This document shows positions 42,236-49,651 of a DNA stretch of 64,000 nucleotides, piece by piece. The stretch covers positions 1-64,000 of the forward strand of contig NZ_JANQBD010000016.1 of assembly GCF_024722015.1 (NCBI RefSeq). The letters run 5' to 3'. A program made the position numbers and the translations under genes. Each line of letters starts with the position of its first letter. Position 1 is the stretch's first letter. Source of the stretch: Paenibacillus radicis (ex Xue et al. 2023). GTDB taxonomy: Bacteria; Bacillota; Bacilli; Paenibacillales; NBRC-103111. The notes below the pieces were generated by a model, which had not been told where the DNA came from, did no database searches, and saw only the letters and a program-made list of their open reading frames with translations.

Positions 42236-43180
42236 TCAGGTTTCGAACAAGACCTGTCCTGTCTGTGATAAGTCGTAGCCTTGAATAGGGCGCAGCTCAT
42301 TATGGAAGGCCGCCGATTGCAATACTTCCTTCACCTTCTCAATCCATTCAAGGTTTTCCGGTTTTTTTAACATCACAAGGTCGTACCGTTCTTGGATAAG
42401 CGGTATAAAATCAACAGCCCCTACCATATAGGCAGCTTTTTCAATACCTACTCCGAAATCGGCTTCACCGGAGGCGACTTTCCCTGCCACGCCCATGTGA
42501 TTCGATTCTTCTTGCTCATAACCATCTAGCAATTGATGTGAAATTCCATGGAGACGAAGCTGCTCATCGAGCAGAACACGTGCGCCGGAGCCTTTCTCAC
42601 GATTTGACAGCCGCAGTCCGGGCTTTCTAAGATCGGCCCAGCCGTACAGCTGTTTAGGATTTCCTTGCTCCACATACAGTCCGGCCCTTCTTGCCACAAG
42701 ATTTACAACCAGATAAGTGGAGCCTATTAACAGCTTTCGGATATAGGGAAGGTTATATTCACCTGTGTCCCCGTCGAGAAGGTGAGTGCTGACAATATCG
42801 GATTCACCCTTATACATTGAAATTAAGCTGTCAAGGCTCCCTACATAAGAACGGAGCGGTCTATAGTAGGGTACTTTTCTCTCCAGGTGTTTAGCTAGAA
42901 TATCAAGGCTAACGTCTTGGCCGGTAATAACAAGAGAATTTTTTGTATTTGGCCTTGTCTGCATTTGCTGCTGTACAGCCGTATCGGCTTTGGGCACGTA
43001 GATTTGGCCGCTTTTGGCGCGTGTTTTATATGCATCCAGATCCGAGGCGTCTACACGCATTTGTTTGCCGACACGATAGGCGGGAAGATCGCCTTTTTTT
43101 ATGAGATCATATACGGTAAGCTTGGAAATTTTTAAAAGCTTGGAAATTTCTTCGGTTGTATAGGAAATGTCAGCTGTCAT
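42236..43180 (-). CDS. One-component regulator: excisionase-type HTH plus binding-protein-like domain
   Basis: A 314-residue protein. Residues 5-57 form a MerR/excisionase-type helix-turn-helix (YTTEEISKLLKISKLTVYDLI, KQMRVDASDLDAY). Residues about 80-305 form a periplasmic-binding-protein-like domain used as cytoplasmic sensor (VGSLDSLISMYKGESDI, LSNREKGSGARVLLDEQL, VASGEADFGVGIEKAA). Such fusions are found next to molybdate and tungstate importers and are thought to sense the oxyanion. Here it is divergent from modA, with a 10-bp inverted repeat between the two starts. It plays the part that ModE has in proteobacteria, by inference. Confidence 0.82.
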   Translation of the reverse strand: MTADISYTTEEISKLLKISKLTVYDLIKKGDLPAYRVGKQMRVDASDLDAYKTRAKSGQIYVPKADTAVQQQMQTRPNTKNSLVITGQDVSLDILAKHLERKVPYYRPLRSYVGSLDSLISMYKGESDIVSTHLLDGDTGEYNLPYIRKLLIGSTYLVVNLVARRAGLYVEQGNPKQLYGWADLRKPGLRLSNREKGSGARVLLDEQLRLHGISHQLLDGYEQEESNHMGVAGKVASGEADFGVGIEKAAYMVGAVDFIPLIQERYDLVMLKKPENLEWIEKVKEVLQSAAFHNELRPIQGYDLSQTGQVLFET

Positions 43181-43209
43181 TGTCGTCCTCCAGAGGGGCT
43201 TGATCCAAT

Positions 43210-43236
43210 ATAATCTATCATAAGCCGATGGATTAT
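43210..43236. promoter_or_regulatory. Inverted repeat, candidate operator for the mod genes
   Basis: ATAATCTATC (43210-43219), seven bases, GATGGATTAT (43227-43236): arms complementary at nine of ten positions. It sits 30 bases before the regulator start, between it and modA, and fits autoregulation and control of modA. Confidence 0.5.
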
Positions 43237-43348
43237 GTATTTCAATCCTTATTGTTTACTAAAAGAAGATGGTTTTATATAATAATGGAAATACTAATTA
43301 GTTCTAATTATATATAAATATATCTATTTTAGATTCGGAGGAGAATGA

Positions 43349-44200
43349 ATGTTGAATTTGAGTAAGTTTAACCATGTTTTGTTGGTGTTCTCTGTGGCAT
43401 CTATTTTATTTTCAGGCTGTGCCAGCCCCAAGGAACAAACCCCAGCAAGCCCGCCACCGGCACCGGCACCTGTATCTCAACCAACGCCATCAGCACCGGT
43501 TGAAAAGGTGGAGCTCACCATATCGGCGGCAGCCAGCTTAACCGATGCGTTAAAAGAGATTCAAACCAATTACGAGGGCAAAAACAAACAAATTAAGCTG
43601 AATTTTAACTTTGGAGCTTCAGGTGCCTTGCAACAGCAAATCGAGCAAGGAGCTCCAGCGGACTTATTCTTATCTGCAGCTACGAAAAATATGAAAACCC
43701 TCGTTGACAAGCAGCTGATTGACGCTTCACAGCAAAAAAATCTTTTAATCAATGAATTGGTTGTCGTTACACCGGATGATGGCAAAATAGCCATTCAAAA
43801 GATAGAAGATTTAACCAACGAAGCTATCAAACATTTAGCGGTGGGTGAACCTCAGACCGTTCCTGCCGGCAGCTATGCTAAAGAGGCGTTGACCAGCAGC
43901 AAGCTGTGGGATTCGCTTCAACCTAGAATCGTACAAGGCAAAGATGTGCGCCAAGTGCTTACCTATGTAGAGTCTGGGAATGCAGAGGCCGGTTTTGTGT
44001 ATAAAACAGATGCGCTGACCTCCAAAAAGGTTAAAGTAGCTTTTAGTGTGGATTCCAAGCTGTACACACCCATTGAATACCCTGCAGGTATTGTAAAATC
44101 AACCAAGCATAGTAAGGAAGCCGCTGATTTCTACACCTATTTACAAAGTAAAGAATCGCAGGATGTATTTGTAAAATATGGCTTTACTGTCCCTAAATAA
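43349..44200 (+). CDS. modA: Molybdate-binding lipoprotein ModA
   Basis: A 283-residue lipoprotein with lipobox FSGC (Cys about 24), a Pro-rich linker, and the ModA fold: LTISAAASLTDALKEIQTNY (first oxyanion loop), FNFGASGALQQQIEQGAPADLF (second loop), then VGEPQTVPAGSYAKEAL and YVESGNAEAGFVYKTDAL. These are the standard molybdate/tungstate-binding segments. The ModB gene follows by two bases. GGAGGAGA ribosome binding site. Confidence 0.92.
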   Translation: MLNLSKFNHVLLVFSVASILFSGCASPKEQTPASPPPAPAPVSQPTPSAPVEKVELTISAAASLTDALKEIQTNYEGKNKQIKLNFNFGASGALQQQIEQGAPADLFLSAATKNMKTLVDKQLIDASQQKNLLINELVVVTPDDGKIAIQKIEDLTNEAIKHLAVGEPQTVPAGSYAKEALTSSKLWDSLQPRIVQGKDVRQVLTYVESGNAEAGFVYKTDALTSKKVKVAFSVDSKLYTPIEYPAGIVKSTKHSKEAADFYTYLQSKESQDVFVKYGFTVPK

Positions 44201-44202
44201 GT

Positions 44203-44874
44203 ATGGAGCCGATCAACTGGAATGAGTTTTTTTCCCCTATTCTGCTTTCCTTAAAGGTTGCTGTCGTTTCCAGCGTATTTGTTCTTTTGTTTGGTGGATT
44301 ATTGGCGTGGGCGATGTCTCGCAGAAGCTTTAGAGGAAAAACGTTAGTAGAAACTATTTTTCTATTGCCCTTGGTGCTGCCCCCGACGGTTGTCGGATTT
44401 ATCCTTCTAGTTATTTTTGGGAAAAAGAGCTGGATCGGGCAGCTAATGGAAACTTTTTTTGCTCAGTCTATCATTTTCACATGGGGGGCTGCTGTGATCG
44501 CCTCGATTGTAGTAGCTTTTCCTTTGGTGTATCAAACGATGAAGACGGGACTCGCTTCCGTCGATAGTTATCTGGAAGATGCAGGAAGGTCGATGGGAGC
44601 CAACGAGTGGCAGGTTGCACGATATATAACCTTGCCCTTGGCGTGGCGTTCGGTTACCGCGGCGTACATACTTGGTTTTGCAAGAGGGTTAGGGGAATTT
44701 GGCGCGACGCTCATGATAGCAGGAAATATCCCTCATAAAACACAAACTTTGCCTACAGCCATCTATATTGCAGTTGAATCCGGAAACCAGACGCTCGCTT
44801 GGTACTGGGCAGGAGCCATTATCTTCATCTCTATGGTATTGTTGCTGATTGTAAACCGCAAAGCGAAGAATTGA
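44203..44874 (+). CDS. modB: Molybdate ABC transporter permease ModB
   Basis: A 223-residue permease with five to six membrane segments and the ModB signature (ETIFLLPLVLPPTVVGFILL, EDAGRSMGANEWQVARYITLP, ARGLGEFGATLMIAGNIP). It is coupled to modA. The operon ends at a terminator right after it, without a modC ATPase gene, so the ATPase must be encoded elsewhere or shared. Confidence 0.92.
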   Translation: MEPINWNEFFSPILLSLKVAVVSSVFVLLFGGLLAWAMSRRSFRGKTLVETIFLLPLVLPPTVVGFILLVIFGKKSWIGQLMETFFAQSIIFTWGAAVIASIVVAFPLVYQTMKTGLASVDSYLEDAGRSMGANEWQVARYITLPLAWRSVTAAYILGFARGLGEFGATLMIAGNIPHKTQTLPTAIYIAVESGNQTLAWYWAGAIIFISMVLLLIVNRKAKN

Positions 44875-44895
44875 TTAACTAGAAAATATAAAATA

Positions 44896-44936
44896 AATAA
44901 CGCATCCATCCTTTGCAGGATGGATGCGTTATTTTT
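44896..44936. terminator. Bidirectional terminator
   Basis: A perfect 16-bp stem, AATAACGCATCCATCC with GGATGGATGCGTTATT, plus a T-run. It lies between the rightward modB and the leftward agrD-like gene. Confidence 0.88.
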
Positions 44937-44954
44937 ATGCCATATGAAAGGCTT

Positions 44955-45089
44955 TTAATTGCTGAATTTCTCTTCGAGTTCTTTAGGCAATTCAGGAGAA
45001 TAATAGCTCCAGCTGTTAATTCCTACGCCAACAAGAGATACAACTGCCAAAGTAACAAAGTGGATTGAAGACAACATAAGCTTTTTCAT
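44955..45089 (-). CDS. AgrD-like cyclic lactone autoinducer peptide precursor
   Basis: A 44-residue peptide, short enough to be missed by gene finders. An amphipathic, hydrophobic N-terminus (MKKLMLSSIHFVTLAVVSL) leads to GINSWSYY and then the recognition tail SPELPKELEEKFSN. PELPKEL corresponds to the VPKEL tail that AgrB needs in staphylococcal AgrD. The pheromone ring would be closed by Ser26 (SWSYY) as a lactone, since no cysteine is present. Serine-lactone AIPs are known in Staphylococcus intermedius. It has a perfect AAGGAGGG ribosome binding site and overlaps agrB by 4 bases (ATGA). The exact mature peptide is inferred. Confidence 0.8.
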   Translation of the reverse strand: MKKLMLSSIHFVTLAVVSLVGVGINSWSYYSPELPKELEEKFSN

Positions 45090-45646
45090 GAGTTTTCCCT
45101 CCTTTCAAAAATTAAGAATAGTTTCTCAAATAAAGGGGTAATGGAAAGAGCTTGAAAAAAGAATGTTAACGCAATGGTGTAGGAGTATAAAAATGAACTT
45201 AGTACTACCATTGCTATAGCAACCCACTTTAGATGTCTAAAGTTGTGTGGTTGTAAACGAAAAAAGCGCTTAATATTTTTGGGTGCATAGAGATATAGGA
45301 ATATAACGGAAAGTCCTTGAAGAAGAATAAAGATACCAGGCAAAGCTGCTATATGTACATGCGACAGGATCAGGAAAATGACAGCGGTCAAAATACTACA
45401 GCCAAGACCTGACGCCAAATGGACTCCACCGCTTACTACTCTTAGGAGCATAACAGAGATTATTACTATAACGGCTGTTTTTAGTTCTCCCGTAAAAAAA
45501 CAGACTAGCAGCGTGAATAGTATAGTAAGTACCATATTGAAAAAAATTTTAAAAGAAAAAGAGGTAACTTCCAAAGAATATGAATTCGGATTGTGCTTGA
45601 CGGAGTACTCAGCGATACGGAGCGATAATTTATCAATAATGTTCAC
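45086..45646 (-). CDS. AgrB-like membrane peptidase
   Basis: A 186-residue membrane protein with the AgrB signature: His76 and Cys83 in GGVHLASGLGC correspond to the catalytic His77/Cys84 of staphylococcal AgrB, which cuts AgrD after the future ring and forms the thiolactone or lactone. Four to six membrane segments are evident. It overlaps the upstream membrane protein gene by 14 bases and the AgrD gene by 4. Confidence 0.9.
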   Translation of the reverse strand: MNIIDKLSLRIAEYSVKHNPNSYSLEVTSFSFKIFFNMVLTILFTLLVCFFTGELKTAVIVIISVMLLRVVSGGVHLASGLGCSILTAVIFLILSHVHIAALPGIFILLQGLSVIFLYLYAPKNIKRFFRLQPHNFRHLKWVAIAMVVLSSFLYSYTIALTFFFQALSITPLFEKLFLIFERRENS

Positions 45647-46331
45647 GGTTATCTCCTAAACGTTTGTATTTATCATTTAGGACTTTTCTATTATACCTAT
45701 AGGCCAAATATACAACAATATAGGAAGTAAATACAAGTGATAATGCAATAATAATATGGAGAATTCCAACTTTGGTAGAATACATGGTGCTCGTAATGAT
45801 TAATATAAGTAATCCGGTCAGTAATAAGAAGGAAAGAAGCAGAAATTGCTTATTATATGTAGGTTTCGAAAACATCTTGGGTATGACTAAACCTAATTTC
45901 CTGCTTTCTAAGAAATAAGCAACTAGAAATATTATGGCCGATACGCCCAATAAATAAATATTTCTTTCAGTATCTGAAAGTACGTGATTAGTTAGGCCTT
46001 GAAGCAAATCTCCAATTAAATAGGCAGCAAACTCAAGTCCTACACCAACCATTGCTGATAGTATCCCAATAAGTGTGCTTAACCATATCGTAATGTGATA
46101 AATAACAGCAAAGGATATGATCCAAAGAAGAATAATTACAAAAATACTTGCCAGCGGATTTTGCCAGAACGTATTTATATAACCCGAAATGCAGGCGCTA
46201 ATAAGTGAGATACTTAATGCTTTTATTCGTCTCGGATCGAGGTATCTTGGAATACGGAATAAAGCGTTCACAAAAGTAATACCTGCAAGAAATTCTATAA
46301 ATGAAAAAAAGATATTTATAGTGATATTCAC
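45633..46331 (-). CDS. AgrC-like sensor membrane domain without a kinase
   Basis: A 232-residue integral membrane protein with six or seven hydrophobic segments (FFSFIEFLAGITFVNALF, SIFVIILLWIISFAVIYHI, NIYLLGVSAIIFLVAYF, LLLSFLLLTGLLILIITS) and a basic C-terminal tail (YRYNRKVLNDKYKRL). This layout and the position before agrB resemble the sensor half of AgrC-type kinases. The tail stops where the dimerisation and GHKL ATPase domains should begin, and no such domain follows in any frame. It may be a receptor working through another protein, a decoy, or a truncated kinase. GTG start behind GAGGCGGGTG. Confidence 0.6.
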   Translation of the reverse strand: MNITINIFFSFIEFLAGITFVNALFRIPRYLDPRRIKALSISLISACISGYINTFWQNPLASIFVIILLWIISFAVIYHITIWLSTLIGILSAMVGVGLEFAAYLIGDLLQGLTNHVLSDTERNIYLLGVSAIIFLVAYFLESRKLGLVIPKMFSKPTYNKQFLLLSFLLLTGLLILIITSTMYSTKVGILHIIIALSLVFTSYIVVYLAYRYNRKVLNDKYKRLGDNREHY

Positions 46332-46546
46332 ACGAATTCACCCGCCTCTAGGAATAAATATAATACTAATATATCATATTCGACAAAATTCACTAGTGAA
46401 AATTTACTGTTTTGTATAGGGATATTGTCCTTATTATTGGGCAATGCACTCTTTATACTGCTTTTTACCAACTACTGGATTAGCTGGTTTTTACAAACCA
46501 GAAGACTCCTAATCATATGATCTGGAATAAGAGGGGGAAGCTGGAA

Positions 46547-46798
46547 ATGGCCTTAACCCGACCTGAGATTGTGTGCTCCCCCGTCTGGAGTCTGGGCTTC
46601 AGAACCGCCGCCGGTCTGTTTTCCTGGCATCACATATGCGGAGGAATAGCGGAATTTCTCGGAATTAGCCCTACTCTAGTGAGGTTGTTGATGATTATTG
46701 CAGGTCTATGCAGCTTTGGAACAACCGTGATTGTATATTTCATCGCAAGCTTGTTAATCCCCAAGCAATCCTATGTACAGTCCTATCATTCAATCTAA
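46547..46798 (+). CDS. PspC-domain small membrane protein
   Basis: An 83-residue protein with the PspC pattern: an amphipathic N-terminal part (FRTAAGLFSWHHICGGIAEFLG), the segment ISPTLVRLLMIIAGLCSFGT and a membrane helix (VIVYFIASLLIP). PspC-like proteins sense or buffer envelope stress. The ATG at 46547 has GAGGGGG nine bases upstream; an ATG at 46517 would add ten residues. Two cysteines before the helix are unusual for the family. Confidence 0.7.
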   Translation: MALTRPEIVCSPVWSLGFRTAAGLFSWHHICGGIAEFLGISPTLVRLLMIIAGLCSFGTTVIVYFIASLLIPKQSYVQSYHSI

Positions 46799-46889
46799 CT
46801 CGATCCATGCTGCCGCGGTTGCAGCAGATGAGGTTCATATGGTGGAACAGCTTACAAGGTGAAGGAATAACGAAGCTTTGCTACAAAAT

Positions 46890-46989
46890 ATATCCACAGA
46901 TTTATGCACAGTATACACAGCAATAAAAACCTTGTTGTGTATAAGTTTCAAGACATTTGCCAACATATCCACAGAACGAGATATCCACA
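46890..46989. promoter_or_regulatory. Cluster of six DnaA-box-like 9-mers
   Basis: Within 100 bases are ATATCCACA (46890, 46965, 46981), TTATGCACA (46902), GTATACACA (46911) and, on the minus strand, TTATACACA (46936-46944). The consensus is TTATnCACA; two sites fit fully and the rest have one mismatch. B. subtilis has similar intergenic DnaA-box clusters away from oriC that titrate DnaA or regulate neighbours. No dnaA, dnaN or other replication gene is near, so it is not the main origin. Confidence 0.55.
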
Positions 46990-47053
46990 TCAGATTTCCA
47001 ATAGCAGACTGTTAACTATTCGTAAGGGATTGACGGCACAGTGCACAGTAAAC

Positions 47054-47091
47054 GACCATTCTCAGCCATAAGGCGTGTGGATGGTCTTTTT
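47054..47091 (+). terminator. Hairpin with T-run
   Basis: GACCAT (47054-47059) pairs with ATGGTC (47081-47086), followed by five T. The loop is long and contains a small additional stem (GCC..GGC). Confidence 0.55.
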
Positions 47092-47242
47092 AATGACTAG
47101 TGAAAGCAGCATTTTGGGACCGTCGACCCAAATGTTGAACCGCAGAATTTGCATCAAACCGTTCAAGTACTTTAAACTAAAGACGAGTGTTAAAATGCAG
47201 TTAGTTGAAGAAAATATGATATGAAGTAAGGAAGGAACCAAC

Positions 47243-48010
47243 GTGATGATCCAACTTCCAATAAATCAAATAAAACAGTTTAAAAATGAAATAACCCGAT
47301 TCATGATGATGTATAAATTTGCTCTGGATGAAATGGAAACGAGAATTGAAATTCTAGTGGAAGAATTCCAGTTTTTACACGAATACAATCCTATAGAGCA
47401 TACCAAATCTCGTTTAAAGTCTCCGGAAAGCATCCTCAACAAGCTTTATAGAAAGGGGGGCGACATTTCGTTCCCCAGCATTAGAAACCATATTAAGGAT
47501 ATTGCCGGATTGCGGATCACTTGTTCGTTTATATCGGATATTTACGTGATCAGTGAGCTGCTAAAAAATCAAAGCGACCTTAATGTCCTGGAAGAAAAGG
47601 ACTACATCAAGAATCCAAAGCCGAACGGTTATCAAAGCCTTCATTTGCTGATCGAGGTACCTGTTTTTATGTCTGATCGACAAGAACGGGTATGCATGGA
47701 GGTTCAGATTCGAACGATTGCGATGGATTTTTGGGCAAGCTTGGAACATAAAATCTATTACAAGTACAACCTGAGCAAACAGACGGTACCGGCGCGGCTT
47801 CTAGAAGAATTAAAAGAGGCTGCAAATGCTGCATCTGCTCTGGACAAGCAAATGGAGCGTCTTCATAAAGAAATAGAGGAAATCAAAGAGGAGCAAGCGG
47901 AGATGTCCGATGAAGCATTGAATCGAATCATCATTAATAATCAGCAGTTTGCGCTGCCTAAGGGGCTGCTGGAGCTCATCGATAATGGAAACAGCAAGTT
48001 GGGCCAATAA
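47243..48010 (+). CDS. relQ: Small alarmone synthetase, RelQ/YjbM-like
   Basis: A 255-residue GTP pyrophosphokinase with only the RelA/SpoT synthetase domain: RNHIKDIAGLRITCSF, NGYQSLHLLIEVPV, VCMEVQIRTIAMDFWASLEH, and the coiled C-terminal tail (KQMERLHKEIEEIKEEQAEM). No hydrolase or regulatory domains are present, as in RelQ (SAS1) of Firmicutes, a tetrameric (p)ppGpp/pGpp synthetase activated by pppGpp. GTG at 47243 or ATG at 47246 may start it behind AAGGAAGG. It is not adjacent to nadK/rluD as in Bacillus, so regulation may differ. Confidence 0.88.
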   Translation: MMIQLPINQIKQFKNEITRFMMMYKFALDEMETRIEILVEEFQFLHEYNPIEHTKSRLKSPESILNKLYRKGGDISFPSIRNHIKDIAGLRITCSFISDIYVISELLKNQSDLNVLEEKDYIKNPKPNGYQSLHLLIEVPVFMSDRQERVCMEVQIRTIAMDFWASLEHKIYYKYNLSKQTVPARLLEELKEAANAASALDKQMERLHKEIEEIKEEQAEMSDEALNRIIINNQQFALPKGLLELIDNGNSKLGQ

Positions 48011-48362
48011 AGAGACTCAACTATTCAAACAAGAAACTGATTTGTGCACGTGTAATAAAACATAACATAGATTTTGTGAAAAAGTCTGAAATTTTGTTTT
48101 GTTGCAAGAAACAGCAGCAAGGAGTTATTGACAAAAAGCGGTTTATTCCATTATGCTTTGAATAATTCAATATTCGACCGTTCGTATGAAACTCTTGTAG
48201 TACAAAGGTTTTATGCGGGGAAATTGTATTTCCTAACTATGGAACCGGTAATCTTATGGATGCCGATTCTATAGTTTTTTTTGTTTATTGACGTGTTAGT
48301 TATTTTGATATATATGTGACTTTCTTTAAACTAACATAATTATTTTGAAGGAGGCAGGTAAG
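48011..48362. other. Intergenic region
   Basis: About 350 AT-rich bases with no supported gene. The only clear signal is the AAGGAGG ribosome binding site of the following gene. Confidence 0.4.
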
Positions 48363-49346
48363 ATGAAGCAGTCGATAATGATGGATGAGGTTCTCGTGAA
48401 TGAGTGGTTTGCTGTATTAAAGAGTGAAGAAGTGAAAGATAAACCTGTTCAAGTCATCATTATGGGAGCGCGCGTTGTTGTCTTCCGAACAAGTAAAGGC
48501 GTACACGCATTTAAAGATCTATGCATTCATCGCGGCTCCGCTTTGTCTATTGGTACCATTCAGAATGATACGATCGTATGTCCATATCATGGCTGGCAGT
48601 ATGATGCTCATGGAAATTGTGTTTGTATACCTGCTCAATCCAAAGAAGCGACTATCCCCTTAAAAGCGAAAGCTCAAGTATATGCATGCGAAGAAAAATA
48701 CGGCTTGATATGGGTGTGCATAGGCTCACCTGTCAAGCCTATCCCTAATATTCAACCTTATTCAGATCCCGGCTTCTCTACGTATACCTTCGGCCCCTAT
48801 CGTGTCAATTGCAGCGGGCCGCGGGTGATTGAAAACTTCCTTGATTATTCGCATTTAATGTGGGTTCATCAGGGAATTCTTAGCAGTCCGGAATACTCGG
48901 AAATTCCAAGCTATAAAGTGAATCGGATTGAAGATCGGCTGGTTACCGATGAAGTGACGATGCTTGAATATGCTTTCGATTCAACCGATCGCAGCCTGAT
49001 CCCGATTATCTATGTAAAAGAGGCTTACCGCCCTCTTACTGCCTATTTAAAGAAAAGCTTCGGTGCAGGTAACGTTATGTGCATTTTGATGATTACTTAT
49101 CCTGTCGATGCTCAGACCTCTGTAACCTATACGGTTCATGCTATTAATTTCAATCCCGGAGATATTGAAGCCTACATTCGAACGAATGATGAAATTATGA
49201 ATCAGGATATTATCATCCTGGAAAATCAAAAGCCGGAGGAGCTCCCGCTGGATCTGCAGGCTGAATTAAGCTTGAAATCCGATCAGCTATCGATAGCTTA
49301 CAGAAAATGGCTTGCCGAATTAGGCGTTACCATGGGAACGGCTTAA
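48363..49346 (+). CDS. Rieske non-haem iron oxygenase, alpha-subunit type
   Basis: A 327-residue oxygenase. The Rieske [2Fe-2S] ligands are C54, H56, C73 and H76 (CIHRG and CPYHGW). The mononuclear iron site is ENFLDYSHLMWVH (D161, H164, H169). The layout matches single-component aromatic ring-hydroxylating or O-demethylating oxygenases such as vanillate monooxygenase (VanA). Electron-donor reductase and ferredoxin genes are not adjacent. The substrate is unknown. ATG at 48363 follows GAAGGAGG. Such enzymes are unusual in Bacillaceae but frequent in Paenibacillus. Confidence 0.85.
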   Translation: MKQSIMMDEVLVNEWFAVLKSEEVKDKPVQVIIMGARVVVFRTSKGVHAFKDLCIHRGSALSIGTIQNDTIVCPYHGWQYDAHGNCVCIPAQSKEATIPLKAKAQVYACEEKYGLIWVCIGSPVKPIPNIQPYSDPGFSTYTFGPYRVNCSGPRVIENFLDYSHLMWVHQGILSSPEYSEIPSYKVNRIEDRLVTDEVTMLEYAFDSTDRSLIPIIYVKEAYRPLTAYLKKSFGAGNVMCILMITYPVDAQTSVTYTVHAINFNPGDIEAYIRTNDEIMNQDIIILENQKPEELPLDLQAELSLKSDQLSIAYRKWLAELGVTMGTA

Positions 49347-49651
49347 TGGATGCCTGACTGGGAACCCGACAAACGCCTCTGTTCCATTGGGTGAGAAGTT
49401 ATGAATAGCAACGATTGAGCAAATTGGTCAAAAGTATCGTTTATTAGCAGAAAAGAGGGAATTCAAGCCTCTTCATAAGGAGTAGCAGCAGGGCGCCGTC
49501 CATGGCGCTCTTTATATTTTCAATAGATATCGTAATAAAGATAGTATCAACCTAATAATTTGCATGAAAGCGCTTATAATGCCTACTGTTTTTGAACGTA
49601 TAATGGTTACTGTGAATCTTTTAAATTTCTGAATAGGAGTGTGAATGGATA
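49347..49651. other. Intergenic region
   Basis: Two hairpins (AAGAGG..CCTCTT at 49454-49474 and GGGCGCC..GGCGCTC at 49492-49511) separate the Rieske oxygenase gene from the SLH protein gene. Nothing else is seen. Confidence 0.4.
49492..49520 (+). terminator. Rho-independent terminator
   Basis: GGGCGCC (49492-49498) pairs with GGCGCTC (49505-49511) with one G:U, followed by TTTATATTTTC. Confidence 0.6.

Larger units (their letters stand above)
46799..47242. other. Intergenic region with DnaA-box cluster and terminator
   Basis: About 440 bases without a gene. It holds six DnaA-box-like 9-mers at 46890-46989 and a terminator-like hairpin at 47054-47091. Nothing else is evident. Confidence 0.5.

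Noticed and set aside
46890..46989. Chromosomal or plasmid replication origin
   Set aside because: There is no dnaA, dnaN, rep or par gene nearby and no AT-rich unwinding element next to the boxes.
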